Shown here piece after piece: positions 12,175 to 22,731 of a DNA stretch of 64,000 nucleotides. The notes beneath the pieces were generated by a model, which did no database searches, was not told where the DNA came from, and saw only the letters and a list, made by a program, of their open reading frames with translations. The position numbers and the translations under genes are program-made. Position 1 is the stretch's first letter, and the number at the start of each line of letters is the position of its first letter. Origin of the DNA: Stictocephala bisonia (taxonomy: Eukaryota; Arthropoda; Insecta; Hemiptera; Membracidae); contig JAQJVL010000576.1 in assembly GCA_035578905.1 (NCBI GenBank), positions 310,001 to 374,000 on the forward strand, read 5' to 3'.

Positions 12175-12815
12175 TCCATACACGTACAGTGGTAATGACC
12201 CACCTGCCCACCCATACACGTATAGTGGTATTGACCCACCCACCCACACATACACGTACAGTGGTATTGACCTACCTGCCCACCCATACACGTATGGTGG
12301 TATTGACCCACCTAGCCACCCATACACGTACAGTGGTATTGACCTACCTGCCCACCCATACCCGTACGGTGGTATTGATTTACTTGTATACTACTGTACG
12401 TGTTGCACTAACAAGGTTGTCACCCACCCGCCCACCCATACACGTACAGTGGTATTGACCCACACGCCCACCCTTACACGTACAGTAGTTATGCAGCCCT
12501 AGTACACTAATATTGGCCCACCCACCTTCCCATACGCTTAGTACATTGATATTGGCCCACCCACCCTCCCATACCCTTAGTACCCCACCCACCCATACCC
12601 TTAGTACACTAATATTGTCCCACCCACCCTCCGATACCCTTAGTAAATTGGTATTGGCCCACCCACCCTCCCATACTCTTAGTACTTTAATATTGGCCCA
12701 CCTACCCTCCCATACCCTTAGTACATTGCCATTGGCCCACCCATCCTCCCATATTCTTAGTACATTGCCATTGGCCCACCCATCCTCCCATACCCTTAGT
12801 ACACGTGTTACTGTA
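12175..12815. repeat. minisatellite array, two unit types
   Basis: From 12175 to about 12490 units of roughly 36 bp carry CCCACCCATACACGTACAGT followed by GGTATTGAC. From about 12500 to 12815 related units of roughly 39 bp carry TTGGCCCACCCACCCTCCCA and CCCTTAGTACA. The long open frames here on both strands follow from the repeat period and are not genes. Smaller blocks of the same family lie at 13046, 20941, 34355, 35215 and 39628. Confidence 0.9.
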
Positions 12816-12924
12816 CGTGTAGAGAACCCATACACGTAGAGTGGTAATGTATGGTGTTTAAACCACAGTGCGTTCAAAAAACTATTATTATGTATAATTC
12901 ACAGCTGTAACTTTATAAATTACA

Positions 12925-13045
12925 AACATCATATGAACGATCATTAAGACCAAAGTCAACTAGGAGAAAAGTTCTTGATGCTTTTCCCCACTCAACATAG
13001 GCCAGTACTGGTTTCATTGGGGGTCCAAAGTCCCACAATTCTCTC
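12925..13045 (+). pseudogene. jockey-type LINE endonuclease scrap
   Basis: The + strand reads RKVLDAFPH and, after a frame change, RPVLVSLGVQ. The same wording and DNA recur at about 38541-38635 in a longer AP-endonuclease relic. It is trapped between two minisatellite blocks. Confidence 0.55.
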
Positions 13046-13195
13046 CCAGTGGTAATAGCCCTCCCGCCCACCCGTACATGGACAGTAGCAATGTCCTCCC
13101 GCCCACCCATACACGGACAGTGGTATTGACCAATCCTCCCGCCCATACACGCACTGTGGTATTGACCCACCCGTCTACCCATACACGCACTGTTC
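13046..13195. repeat. minisatellite block
   Basis: About four units of CCCGCCCACCCATACACGGA type, related to the 12175 array. The stretch 13059-13073 has four C-triplets separated by single bases. Confidence 0.85.
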
Positions 13196-13340
13196 CTTAA
13201 CTCACCCTCAGTAGTTGTTAAGGAACTTTGCGGGTGAGTTCCTTAAACTCTAATTTTAAATATTATACTTATTAAGTATTAAGTATAATACTAAAATGAC
13301 AATAACTGGTCAGCATTAGTAATTTAGTAATGCTGACCAG
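13194..13340. repeat. cluster of hairpin-forming inverted repeats
   Basis: TTCCTTAAC (13194-13202) pairs with GTTAAGGAA (13217-13225). TTAAGGAACT (13218-13227) pairs with AGTTCCTTAA (13237-13246). TATTATACTT (13261-13270) pairs with AAGTATAATA (13281-13290). CTGGTCAGCATTA (13306-13318) pairs with TAATGCTGACCAG (13328-13340). Confidence 0.85.
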
Positions 13341-13555
13341 GTACATTACTAAACACATTTCACCTTGCGCAGCAGTTCATAGCGCAGTTAGAAGCGTACT
13401 GAGCTGCTGTGCGCGCCGATGTCAGTATGGCGGCGCTACCCCCACTACTTTTCATGCTATGAACAAACGATTACTCTCGTACAAATGATTTCTGGATTAC
13501 CCTCGTGTTAATAATAACCAACAACAATAAACTCTGTTAACTATAAATATACTGT

Positions 13556-13967
13556 TTAGACCTGACAAGTGATATATACACAATAATTTGAAATTGACAT
13601 AAAATTATAAGACTGCCTAAAATTAAATCCTACATTTCTATAAGCCTTATTTATTATAGATGAGATATGTTGATTAAAATTCAAAGTAGGATCCAAAATG
13701 AAGTCTAAATCTTTAAAATCATATACTGTTTCAAGAGTGCTACCATTATAGAATAAATCTATAAAATAGATATTTTTCCTGGTAAATGTCATGACTACAT
13801 TTCCTAATATTAAAACAGATTTAATTTCTAACACTCCAAGATACAATTGTATCCAGATCCTCCTGTAATGCTTTAAGAGTCCAGCTGGCTATTGACTATC
13901 CTATAAAGTTTGAGGTCATATGCGTAAAGTAATATCTGTTAAGTTTTTATAAAGTGAAACAATATCG
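13556..13967 (-). pseudogene. LINE reverse transcriptase, C-terminal part
   Basis: On the - strand the reading begins LLYAYDLKLYRIVNSQLDS, in which YAYD stands where YADD is expected, then shifts frame into LEIKSVLILG, VMTFTRK, DFKDLDFILDPTLNFNQHIS and NKAYRNVGF. These are the post-catalytic motifs of jockey/CR1-type reverse transcriptases. It ends in a stop at 13556-13558 and is cut on its upstream side by the TTAA of the piggyBac at 13972. Confidence 0.75.
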
Positions 13968-13971
13968 TTAA

Positions 13972-16110
13972 CCCATTGGCGTACCATCATGGAAGCCTTC
14001 CGGGATGACGTAAGGTGACCCATTCATACCATCACGGAGTGGTTCCGTGATCAGAACATTGTAATTTGAAAATTTTTTTTGAGAATATTTTGTAATTAAT
14101 TGAAGTGATTAGTGCTTAAAATAAAACTAATATGACGAAATATATTACAAAAATTATTTATTTCATTTTATTTTTTATTTGAGTCGTATATTTTCAAGAT
14201 CAGTTTTGTGTTGTCTGCCGCGCAGCTGCACTAGCAGACGGCGACAGCTGGCGATCCGCCTTTCTGATGAGAACTGTCTAGTAACGTTTTAGTACCTGTA
14301 AATTGTAAATGTGTTGAGTTTTTATTTTATTACGAAGCGAATTTATACTTATATGTCTTTGTAGTCTTGTCATTCTTTTCTGGAAAGTTTGGTAAACAGC
14401 TGATTTTATTTGTTTTCAATTGTTAGTGTTTAGGTTAGACCTGTCATTTTCATGTTTTGTTTGTATTTACAATGCCTAAACGAGAAAGGAATTGTTCTGA
14501 ATTATTTTCGAGTGAAATAGACAGAGCTTTACAAGAAAGTGATGAAGATATTGATGATGACATTGTCAGTTTATTTTCAAGTGTCAGTTGGATTGAAGGT
14601 GCTGAATTAGCAGATATTAGAAATGAACTTTATGAGGTAGACCTAGATGTAGATCCTAACCTAAGTAATGTTGACATTGACAACTCTAATAATGTATTGT
14701 TAGGCATAGATCAAATAAATTATGCTGAAACAAGCATAAATGATGATATTGAAATGAATATTGTGGAAATGGGTCAAGGAGATGTTGGTAGGCAAAATGT
14801 TGTCAATAACAATCCTGACAAGATAGGGTTAGGCCTACATTACATAGCTCAATCTGGCACAAGTAAACAAAACCTAGGCTGAGGTAACAAACAAAAAATA
14901 GGCAGGCCCAAAGTAACGAGTAACTTTACTAGGCCTAGTGAACAAAATAGTCGAAAAAAACTTAGAAATAAAAATCTGATTGGGAGTGGAAAGATGAGGA
15001 TAATGAACATGTGAATGTTCCATTTGTAGATATATCTGGTATCAACCCTATTTATAGCAGGAAACTTGGCAATAATCCTACACCTTATGAGGTATTATCA
15101 CAGTTTTTGGGTGAAGAGTTCTGATCAATGATTGCTATAGAAACAAATGAATACGCTGAGAATCAGATGAACAATCCAAGGCGTAAGAACTACAAAGATG
15201 ATGAAAATTGGGTTCCTGTCACTGTTGATGAACTGAAGGCATATTTTGCTTTGTATGTACTTATGGGTCAGATAAGGAAGCCCTCAATCCAAATGTATTG
15301 GTCGACTCGCAAAATTGTAGAGACAAAAATCTTTGCCCAGGTTATGTCTCTCAAGAGGTTCAAGAGAATATCACGGTTTTTACATTTATCAGATCCAAAT
15401 TTTGTTGATGCCAAAGACAAACTAAAAAAAATTAGGCCTATTCTAAATTACTTAGAATCAAAATTTTTTGATTTTTACAAAATGGAAAGAGATGTGGCTA
15501 TTGATGAAAGTTTGGTGAAGTTGAGAGCTCGCCTGTCATATATCCAATACAACCCAAAGAAAAGAGCACGTTTCGGAATCAAAATTTATAAACTTTGTGA
15601 ATCCTCAAATGGGTATTGTGGAGGATTTAAAATTTACACAGGTGAAGATAAAACACCTGGCTTGCTTTGTAGTGAAGCTGTAGTCTTAGAACTTGTAGAA
15701 CCTCTTCTCAACCTTGGCCATCACCTTTATATTGATAATTGGTATACTTCACCCTAACTTTTACAGATCTTATTGGAAAATAAAACCCATGCCATTGGAA
15801 CTGTTGACAGCTACCGTACAAACATGCCGGATGAATTTATTGATATAAAACTAGCCAAAAGTGAAGCAATAAGAAGATCCCACAATGGAATTTTAGCTAT
15901 GAAGTGGATGGACAAAAAGGCTGTACATGTGTTATCTACAATTCACAAAGGAATTGAAATGGTAGTTTCAAAGGAAATTACCAATAAAAATAAAGAGACT
16001 GTCCAAGTAATGAAACCCAATGCTATTGTGACATATAACAAAGGAATGTTGGGTGTTGATGTTCAGGACCAATTTCTTGCATCGCACCCCATCATGAGGC
16101 GTACAATGAA
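13972..16110 (+). mobile_element. piggyBac element, left end only
   Basis: TTAA at 13968-13971 is followed by CCCATTGGCGTACCATCATG. Two interrupted palindromic units carry TACCATCA at 13982 and 14027, 45 bp apart. The element contains a decayed transposase and stops abruptly near 16110, where - strand LINE ORF1 sequence begins. Its right end and C-terminal transposase part are missing. Confidence 0.8.
14472..16110 (+). pseudogene. piggyBac transposase pseudogene
   Basis: Translation starts at MPKRERNCSELFSSEIDRAL with an acidic N-terminus, meets a TGA at 14880-14882, and resumes in other frames at IYSRKLGNNPTPYEVLSQFL and then for about 209 residues from 15128. That part includes YFALYVLMGQIRKPSIQMYW, DVAIDESLVKL (first catalytic Asp) and HLYIDNWYTSP (second). 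A short deletion and frameshift lead to KTHAIGTV and GMLGVDVQDQF (third Asp) before MRRTMKG, where the gene is cut. At least two stops and two frameshifts mark it as dead. Confidence 0.88.
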
Positions 16111-16111
16111 A

Positions 16112-18055
16112 GGCCTCCACTCATTGCTTATGCAGGTCAGCTTCATAAAGTATCTTCATAGCTTTATCGTTAGAAGCTTTTCTTACAAAAATAGAACAAT
16201 TGAGAGTCCATATAAATTGATAGCCTTTCCCCTTAGCAGCTTCTCTGGTTTTCTGTAGTAGCAACCTATTAGACGGTGTAAGAGACTCATTGACATATAT
16301 ATTGGACTCACTGACATAATCCAAATCTACAGCTCTTAGGTTACTCCTAGTTTTCCTCTTCTTAACCCTTTTAACAGCTGAGTTCTTGATCAGCTGTACA
16401 CCCCCCCAGACCAGGTTTTTTTAGAGAAAAATAGGTTTTTAGACAAATGTTTGTATTTAAATATTGAATAAATAAATAAAGTATTTTATTTAAATCTTTT
16501 AATTTTTTATGTTTTGAAGAGTGAAAGTTACCATATTTTATAAAAATAAACTTTACTTTTTAGGTACTTATTTAGGTAATAAAGCAATAAAACAATAGAA
16601 ACATATTTATTTTTTAAATGAACATACAGTAAGAGTACTTATAAAATGGTTGTTTATAATGTTACGAAACATTATATTCACTAAAAATCTAATTTTATTT
16701 GAGAAACTTACTCTAAAATTGACGGAGGGTGTGGTATTCAACCATACAAGGATGGACGCAAAGAAGGACGTCACATTCCCTACACATGAATTGTTCCCTT
16801 CCTCCGTTTTGGCTTCAGTTTCGAATTACCACACACTTGGCAATAACTTCGAGGTTTTTGATTTTTTGGAGTGGGTGGTATGGGCAGTAAGAAATGTCTC
16901 TGGGTGAGTCTAAGGGGTGTTTCTCCATTCGAAGGACGACCACCTTTTGGATGTCATTAGAAGACCTAAGTATGTCATTGGTTTGGTCAAACCTTCCAAT
17001 AGGCCTAAAAGTTACATTTCTGTTATTTATACTCCTATCTTCATCAAATATATTGGGTATGCCCTCTGAAACAGTTGTAGGTCCATCTCCAGACTTGGAA
17101 TAATAGCTTGGAATAACGTTTTCATTTATTGAACTGTTCTCTGTTGAAGAAGAAATGTCCAAAATAAAATCACTTTCGCCGTTATCAGATAGTTTACTTT
17201 AGTCATCACGACTAAAATACTCCGTGGATTTCATCAACACACAGTTTACGTTTCGCCATTTCACTTTGTTTACATTCAGCTACAATGCATTGGCGGCAAA
17301 CAGCACAACAGAAGTCATGTCAGCTGGCGCGACTCAGAAATTAAATGCACGCAGTGATGTAACAACCCTGAGTTAGAAACAAAATAGACTACGAGAAAGA
17401 CCAAAATTTCCCGAATAGTTCCGTACCAAACATGAAGTAATACGATCGTCTATGACATCGCAGCGCCCGGAAATACGATCCCTATACACGCGCTCGCGTA
17501 TATGCGAGCGTGGCCCACGGGCGGGACATTGCGTCGCTCGCATATACGCGAGCATGGTCGTTAAGAGGTTAAGAAATATACCTTTGTCCAAACGACTGAT
17601 AAATTTAATTATAATTGGTCTTTCACCATTTTTGACGACTGTACCCATTCAATGAGCAGCATCCACAAGGTTTGTTGACCAGTGCTGGAAGTTTATTGCT
17701 GTCACCAATCTCCTAATTACGTTCAATACAACTTTATTTTTCTCTTCTGGTATGCCACACACTACTAAGCTGTTTCAGTGCGAGTATTGTTCGATATCAT
17801 TTAACTGACACTGCAAAGCACGAACATTAGACTTTAACGTAATATTTTCGTTCTTCACAATATATACCTCACTGATACACACACTCTCGCGTTTTGCTTC
17901 CTAATCGACTTTGTTAGATCCTTATTGTTAGTGTGGCACAGCTCAACTGATGTGGCCAAATCGACCTGTTCCTGTTGAATAACCTTGATAACAGCAATGT
18001 TTGCCTCAATAAAACTTATTATTATATTGAATTTCTTATCAGTTGACTGTAAAGT
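16112..18055 (-). pseudogene. LINE ORF1 with FP-like domain, split by an insertion
   Basis: On the - strand 18055-17573 reads a helical, coiled-coil-like stretch, then LNDIEQYSH, LVVCGIPEEKNK and RPIIIKFISRLDKGIFL. The reading continues at 16361-16112 with KKRKTRSNLRAV, SNIYVNESLTPSNRLLLQKT and GYQFIWTLNCSIFVRKA, ending DLHKQ and TGA. This is the FP-protein-like domain often found in ORF1 of jockey/CR1-type LINEs. Two in-frame stops (after QYSH and DAAH) show decay. The two parts are separated exactly by the TTAA-flanked element 16366-17568. ORF2 does not follow; broken piggyBac sequence does. Confidence 0.75.
16366..17568 (-). mobile_element. piggyBac deletion derivative inserted in LINE ORF1
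   Basis: TTAA at 16362-16365 and 17569-17572 flanks 1203 bp. The transposase side is on the right: palindromes GCTCGCGTATATGCGAGC (17492-17509) and GCTCGCATATACGCGAGC (17536-17553) are exactly 44 bp apart. On the - strand an N-terminal part (MAKRKLCVDE, then ILDISSSTENSS and NVTFRPIGRFD) is joined to a C-terminal part (ISYCPYHPLQKIKN, then in another frame QFMCRECDVLLCVHPC), the Cys-rich tail. The central catalytic region is deleted. Confidence 0.85.
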
Positions 18056-18059
18056 ATTA

Positions 18060-19190
18060 CGAGGGTCAGCAGTAAAATAAGGTTTTTGTATTTTAAAAAA
18101 AGAGAGTAAAGTACAATGTAAAATGCTAATAAAAAAGTATATTTTATTAGCATTTTACATTGTTTTTAAGTTTTAAAACTTACTCTATCATCCCACAGAT
18201 CCACCATTTCTATCCAAGAACTTAGTTAATAGCTCCACCTTTTGTTAGCCATGCTGTAAAAGCCAACACTTTGAAAAATTGACTTTGAAAGAAAAGAACA
18301 CTCTGCCTCTTGTTGTTGTTTAAACATATTCTACTCAAGTGTGCCTTTAATTTTGGGAATAAGTGGTAATCACTTAAGGCTAGTTCCAGACTGTAGGTGT
18401 GTGAGGTGTGACAACCCAGCAGTTTGAAGAGACATAAAGTCGAGTATTGTCATGTATAAGTCTCAGAACTTTGGACAATCTTCCTTACCAACAGTTCTGA
18501 TTGCATGGATGAGTTTTCTTTGCATGTCACAATATCTGTCAAAGTTTAACGTTGTTCCAGGAACATAAAATTGATCAACAACAGCCTTTTTCCTGTCCCA
18601 AAAAGTGAATGTCAGAACTGCAAGTAGTTTGTTGAAACATATTTGAATTCAGCTAAGTTGAGTTACGCTCTTTGCTTGATTGTTGCTTGGTTTCGGAGTG
18701 AAATTGAAATATCCACGTTTCATAGGCTGTAAGGATGAAGTACAATAATGTCATCTTTTTTCTTTCACATTGTTGAAGAAATGTGCCACACTTGACACAT
18801 TTCTGCTTGTAAGTTTCTGTGAGCTTTCATGGTACCCACCACACACACAGTTTTTTGGTCAAAATTTTCTGAATTTTGGTACTGGAAATCCCAGGAATTT
18901 GAAAAGCAGATTCACTAATGGCGATACTCAAATCTTCTAGCAATATGATCCTGAACTTTCTAACAATCTCGTCAGAAACTAACGGTGTACTGTGCGTTGT
19001 TAACTAAATTCTTTACACCATTTGCAGAAATTTTGAACAGCTATGCACTCTTCATAAAAGTACATTGATTGATAATGAATGTCAGCTAAGCATATACTTA
19101 AAAACATAACAGGGCCATCCATATGGTGATGATAGAGAGTAGGAGAGCTGCTGCTTCTGTCAGTGTTGCCAGATCTCACCTAAATCATTG
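18060..19190 (-). pseudogene. second mariner relic
   Basis: A mariner-like end CGAGGGTCAGCAGTAAAATA starts at 18060 after TA. On the - strand decayed transposase is readable: DEIVRKFRI, SESAFKFLGFPVPKFRK, TFWDRKKAVVDQFYVPGTT, NFDRYCDMQRKLIHAIRTV, HDNTRLYVSLQTAG and DYHLFPKLKAHL. The WDRK, HDN and SDYHLF-like blocks give mariner (DD34D) identity. Stops and frameshifts are frequent. The right terminus is not clear; AGATCTGGCAACACTGACAG (complement, near 19160) is probably its 5' untranslated part. Confidence 0.75.
18113..18163. repeat. perfect hairpin, 22-bp arms
   Basis: ACAATGTAAAATGCTAATAA plus AA at 18113-18134 pairs perfectly with 18142-18163 across a 7-base loop. It lies just inside the mariner end at 18060. 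Confidence 0.9.
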
Positions 19191-19665
19191 TATTATCAAT
19201 CTACTGCCTTGTAAATTATAATTTACGTTCTCATATGATTAAATTTTAACTTTAACAATCATTTTAAGGAATATATTCAGAAATTATTTTTAATTTCAGA
19301 AAAAAATTTCATTAAACGCCAAATTTGATATTAATAAAAGAGGCGTTTAAGGTCAATACTAACTAATATTTAAGTATTATGATGAAAAGAGTTTTTGTTT
19401 TTTACATAAAGCAATTTTTTTTAAATGCCAAAATAAACTACATTCTACAGTAGGCTAACTATTTCAGGATCAGCATTTGAAGTGTTGGTGCGAGCATGGA
19501 TAACTATATATTTCAAAATCAGTGGCACCCAGAGGAAGTTTAAGGCTGGTTATGAAATATATTCCTATTTTTCAAATTCATTAACAAATGTTTACTGAAT
19601 GTTTTTAAATTTGTTGTATAGTAATACAAAATTTCATTAATGTTTAATTGTTTTGAATTTTGAAG

Positions 19666-19863
19666 AGAGCAGTTGAGGGAGAAGATGTGACCGTGCCACA
19701 ACCTCCTCGGCTTCAGTTATCGTCAGAGAGAGTTGACTCACACGGCCTCTACCTTATGGACGAAGGCTCGTCTCTATTTCTATATGTTGGTCATAACCTA
19801 CAACCTGCTATCTGCCAAGCTGTCTTCCATGTGCCTCACTTTTCAGCCATTCCACACGACCTG
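19666..19863 (+). CDS. Sec24AB: Sec24 (A/B class), coding exon 3 of 5 in window
   Basis: After an AG at 19664-19665 the frame gives 66 codons, from RAVEGEDVTVPQPPRLQLSS to FSAIPHDL, then the donor GTCAGT. VPQPPRLQLS opens the C-terminal gelsolin-like domain, and LYLMDEGSSLFLYVGHN matches the Sec24A/B form of that domain. A short variable linker here joins it to the helical domain. The exon is phase 0 at both ends. Confidence 0.92.
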
Positions 19864-20077
19864 GTCAGTAACACCTTAGGATAGTTCCACTTAATTCATC
19901 CAAAAGCTTTCCCCATTCTAAGAGGACTTGTTATTACTGGTCAATATATACACCCTTCTGTAGGGGCTCTTTATTTCTTGACTAAATAACCATAAATAAC
20001 TTTGGATAGAGAAATTGTGAGTCTACTAATGTGACTTTAATACTCCCTTCTTGGCTGAGGATATGCTAAATCTAACG

Positions 20078-20240
20078 CCAGCATGGTGGCTCAGGGACTA
20101 AGGCTTCGGTCAGCGGAGAGCAAGGTCCAAGGTTTGAATATCCAACTGACCTTAACAGTCTGTACTTCACTCATTGAATAAATTTCATGCACAGGTCTGA
20201 AGGCCCATGTAAACTGGCAAGTGAAGTATATATAAAAAAT
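20078..20240 (+). mobile_element. tRNA-derived SINE, family 3
   Basis: The head has an A-box-like TGGCTCAGGGACTAAGG and a B-box-like GGTTTGAATATCC about 40 bases on. The body follows with TTCATGCACAGGTCTGAAGG. It is in sense orientation within a Sec24 intron. Confidence 0.55.
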
Positions 20241-20940
20241 ATGAATCACATCGGGGTATAAAGAAAGTATTTAGCAGCGTTTTTTCCTTAGTAGCATCTG
20301 GAATTAAAGTCAATGTGCTCTTAATAGACATCCATTACATTAACTCAAGAAAAGAAATACGGCCATATTATTCTAAAGACAAAAAAATTGTTTAAATGTT
20401 TTTATATACTTCACTTTTTTTTATTTGCTGCTGCTATAATATATACATTAAAGAAAATGTCAGGATAAGTATTCCAAATATATATTTATTTCAAACATAA
20501 ATAATAATAGTATAAACCTTTAACCATATAGTATAGTACTGAATCGTAGATCACAAAATGGCCATCTGCGGATTATGATAAAGTAGAACAAACCCTCAAG
20601 AAAACAAGGTAAGGCTAAAAATACGTTTTTGAGTTTGGTAAGAATAAAATACAACATTTTAATATAAAGTTGTTTTGAAAGAAATATGAACTTACAGCTT
20701 CCAAATATACAGATGAACTCCCAATTCTATTATATACTTTTAGTATAGATATCATACAGAGGTTTCAATAAAAAATGTACAATCATCATGGTATATAAAA
20801 AAAACCCCCTAACTGATTTAAAAGTCTTCTTTCAAATACTTTCTCCAAGAGCTCAAAGTTGGTATCAATGAAATTGGATAACAATTGTTACAATCCTATT
20901 TGCTATACCTTATAAGATCGTCAAGGTGAATCATATAAGG

Positions 20941-21105
20941 TAAACACACCCGCCCACCCATCCACGTACAGTGTATTAACCCACCCACCCATACACGTAT
21001 GGTGGCATTAACCCACCCACCAATACACATACGGTGGTAGTAACCCAACCGCCCACCCATACGGTGGCATTATTGGTGTATGGGTGGGTGAGTGGTTCAA
21101 TACCA
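20941..21105. repeat. minisatellite block with an inverted last unit
   Basis: Four CCCACCCATACACGTATGGT-type units run in one direction and are followed near 21076 by the same unit in the other orientation (GGTGTATGGGTGGGTGAGTG), forming a palindromic end. Confidence 0.85.
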
Positions 21106-21648
21106 TTGTGCATGTAAGTACCTATGAGAAGGCTGTATTAATTCATTAGACAGTTATTTTTGATACCAATAAATTAGTTTCTTTATTCTGATTATAATGC
21201 AAGAAATGTAAGTATGTCTTTGAAAGGTTGTTAGTATACTTAACTCCCTGTGTAACCAAGGGAATAAGTGATTATTTAGTTATACTATTATCAAACAACA
21301 TTCTCCATAATGACACCTAAATTAAATTTTTCTGTGAAAGAATAAATTGCAAAATTTACTAAAAAAGTATCATAACAAATTAGAAAATCATCTCCAATAT
21401 CTTTCGTTATATCTCTTGGGAAACATCTTTGCATTTTCAACTAGATTACAGTGACAAATTTTCCTGGATTTCAGTCATCGCTTTGAATAGATGCAGTATT
21501 TATAAGATTTTAATTGTTTTGATTTCTTTTAAGTTTTTGCCCACAGTGGTGTGCATTTAACACATGTACTGTATTATAAGATTTATTCATTGTACTGTTA
21601 CTCTGGGCAGATTGTAAATAAAAAGACTTGTACATTGTTTGTTTATAG

Positions 21649-21752
21649 CTTTTGTTGCCTGAAGTAGATTCTCCAACATCAATAGCACTGCGGACATTCG
21701 TTACTTACCTTCAGAATGAAAAGCCTTTTCCTCCTCCACTTCAGATTATAAG
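21649..21752 (+). CDS. Sec24AB: Sec24 (A/B class), coding exon 4 of 5 in window
   Basis: Acceptor TTTATAG, then LLLPEVDSPTSIALRTFVTY and LQNEKPFPPPLQII with a split Arg codon at the donor AG|GTAAGC. LPE-D-P--S and the proline-rich P-FPPPL stretch belong to the gelsolin-like domain of Sec24A/B. The 104 nt begin in phase 0 and end in phase 2. Confidence 0.92.
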
Positions 21753-22185
21753 GTAAGCAACATTTTGTTAACATTTTGATTGATAAACATTTGAGAAAGC
21801 ATAATTAAGTTCACTGCATGATAATGGCCCAATTCAGTTAGCCTAAAACCCCCTCACTCCCCTTGCCAGGGATATTATCTCGCTGTTCTATTCTGCTTCC
21901 AGTTATTTTATTTATAATCAGCATTATGTCTCAGTATATTCTGTGATATTTGATGAATGTCCCTTTTGAATATCGTTGCTTATTATCAAGTTACTTCATT
22001 CGATTTAATTTCAGTAATGTGTATTATCAGGGTAAGTAGTTCAAATTTAATTAAAGTTAGTTATTAATTTAGTTTGAAATGCTTTGTGAATTGTTTCATT
22101 TTTAAACAATGGAACAAAGTGATATGAATCAACTTCCTAAATTTTGTTACACTAATTATTTCCCCTATATTTATATTACTACTAG

Positions 22186-22602
22186 CTGTACCCGCCTGCT
22201 TCGCTGGTCATAATATTGAGTTTGATTATATAATCGAAATGTGCAGCAAGCTTTCGGTTTACACTGTATCCAATTTAGAACAGCTGATGTTATGTATAAT
22301 CACAGTATAAAACACCTTTCACTACTAACTGTACTGAATTATTTTTAATTCTAAAAGTTAAGCTTACCACAATTTTATTCACTTTGTTTTTATTTAACAG
22401 CTGTTAATCAAATAAGTCAATCGATTAATATAGCTCTATAAGAATACCATGGGAATTTTGGAGTCCAGTAAGACAGAGTCCTGAGATCGGAGAGGAAAAT
22501 CCTTTCTTAGTAAGCCTCTTAGAGCCAAGATAAGTCTATGTACAAAATTTCAAGTCAATTGGACATACAGCTTTGGAGAAATAGTGATGACTGGTAAATG
22601 GC
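22186..22602 (+). repeat. dispersed repeat with TAGCTGTACCCGC start
   Basis: The block opens TAGCTGTACCCGCCTGCTTC and closes with AAAATTTCAAGTCAATTGGA then ACATACAGCTTTGGAGAAAT before a GT run. This opening and closing pair is widespread in arthropod genomes in RTE/Proto2-like non-LTR remnants and SINEs. There is no coding sequence to decide between them. Confidence 0.45.
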
Positions 22603-22676
<74 letters not shown>

Positions 22677-22731
22677 GTGTGTGCGTGTGCGCGTGCGTGT
22701 GCGTGTGTGTGCGCGTGCGTGTGCGTGTGCT
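22603..22731. repeat. GT dinucleotide microsatellite
   Basis: A run of about 65 dinucleotides, pure GT for the first 70 bases and then interrupted by GC steps. Confidence 0.97.

Larger units (their letters stand above)
10432..13505 (-). mobile_element. mariner element with internal deletion and insertions
   Basis: The ends are CGAGAGTAATCCAGAAAGTA at 10432 and CGAGGGTAATCCAGAAA on the complement ending at 13505, both mariner TIRs, next to TA on the left and TG (decayed) on the right. The transposase relic lies on the - strand (10526-12114). A piggyBac derivative is inserted near its C-terminus. The 5' untranslated part is interrupted by minisatellite blocks and a LINE scrap. It sits within the 3' region of a LINE. 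Confidence 0.75.
10212..18059 (-). mobile_element. composite - strand LINE broken by nested insertions
   Basis: Pieces in LINE order on the - strand are an ORF1 with an FP-like domain (16112-18055), the C-terminal part of a reverse transcriptase (13556-13967), and a 3' region ending in a TTTA run at 10213-10230 (TAAA tail on the sense strand). They are separated by a mariner (10432-13505), a truncated piggyBac (13972-16110) and a second piggyBac derivative (16366-17568). The endonuclease and most of the reverse transcriptase are absent. That ORF1 and the RT end belong to one element is inferred from order and strand. Confidence 0.5.

Noticed and set aside
12072..12877. Long open frames on both strands rich in HPPTHTRTVV or WEGGWAN repeats
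   Set aside because: They arise because the minisatellite units lack stop codons in several frames. There is no start context, splice site or family match.
20078..20150. tRNA gene at 20078 (also near 2700, 5030, 46230 and 56440)
   Set aside because: A- and B-box-like words are present, but the sequences do not close an acceptor stem and continue into SINE bodies.
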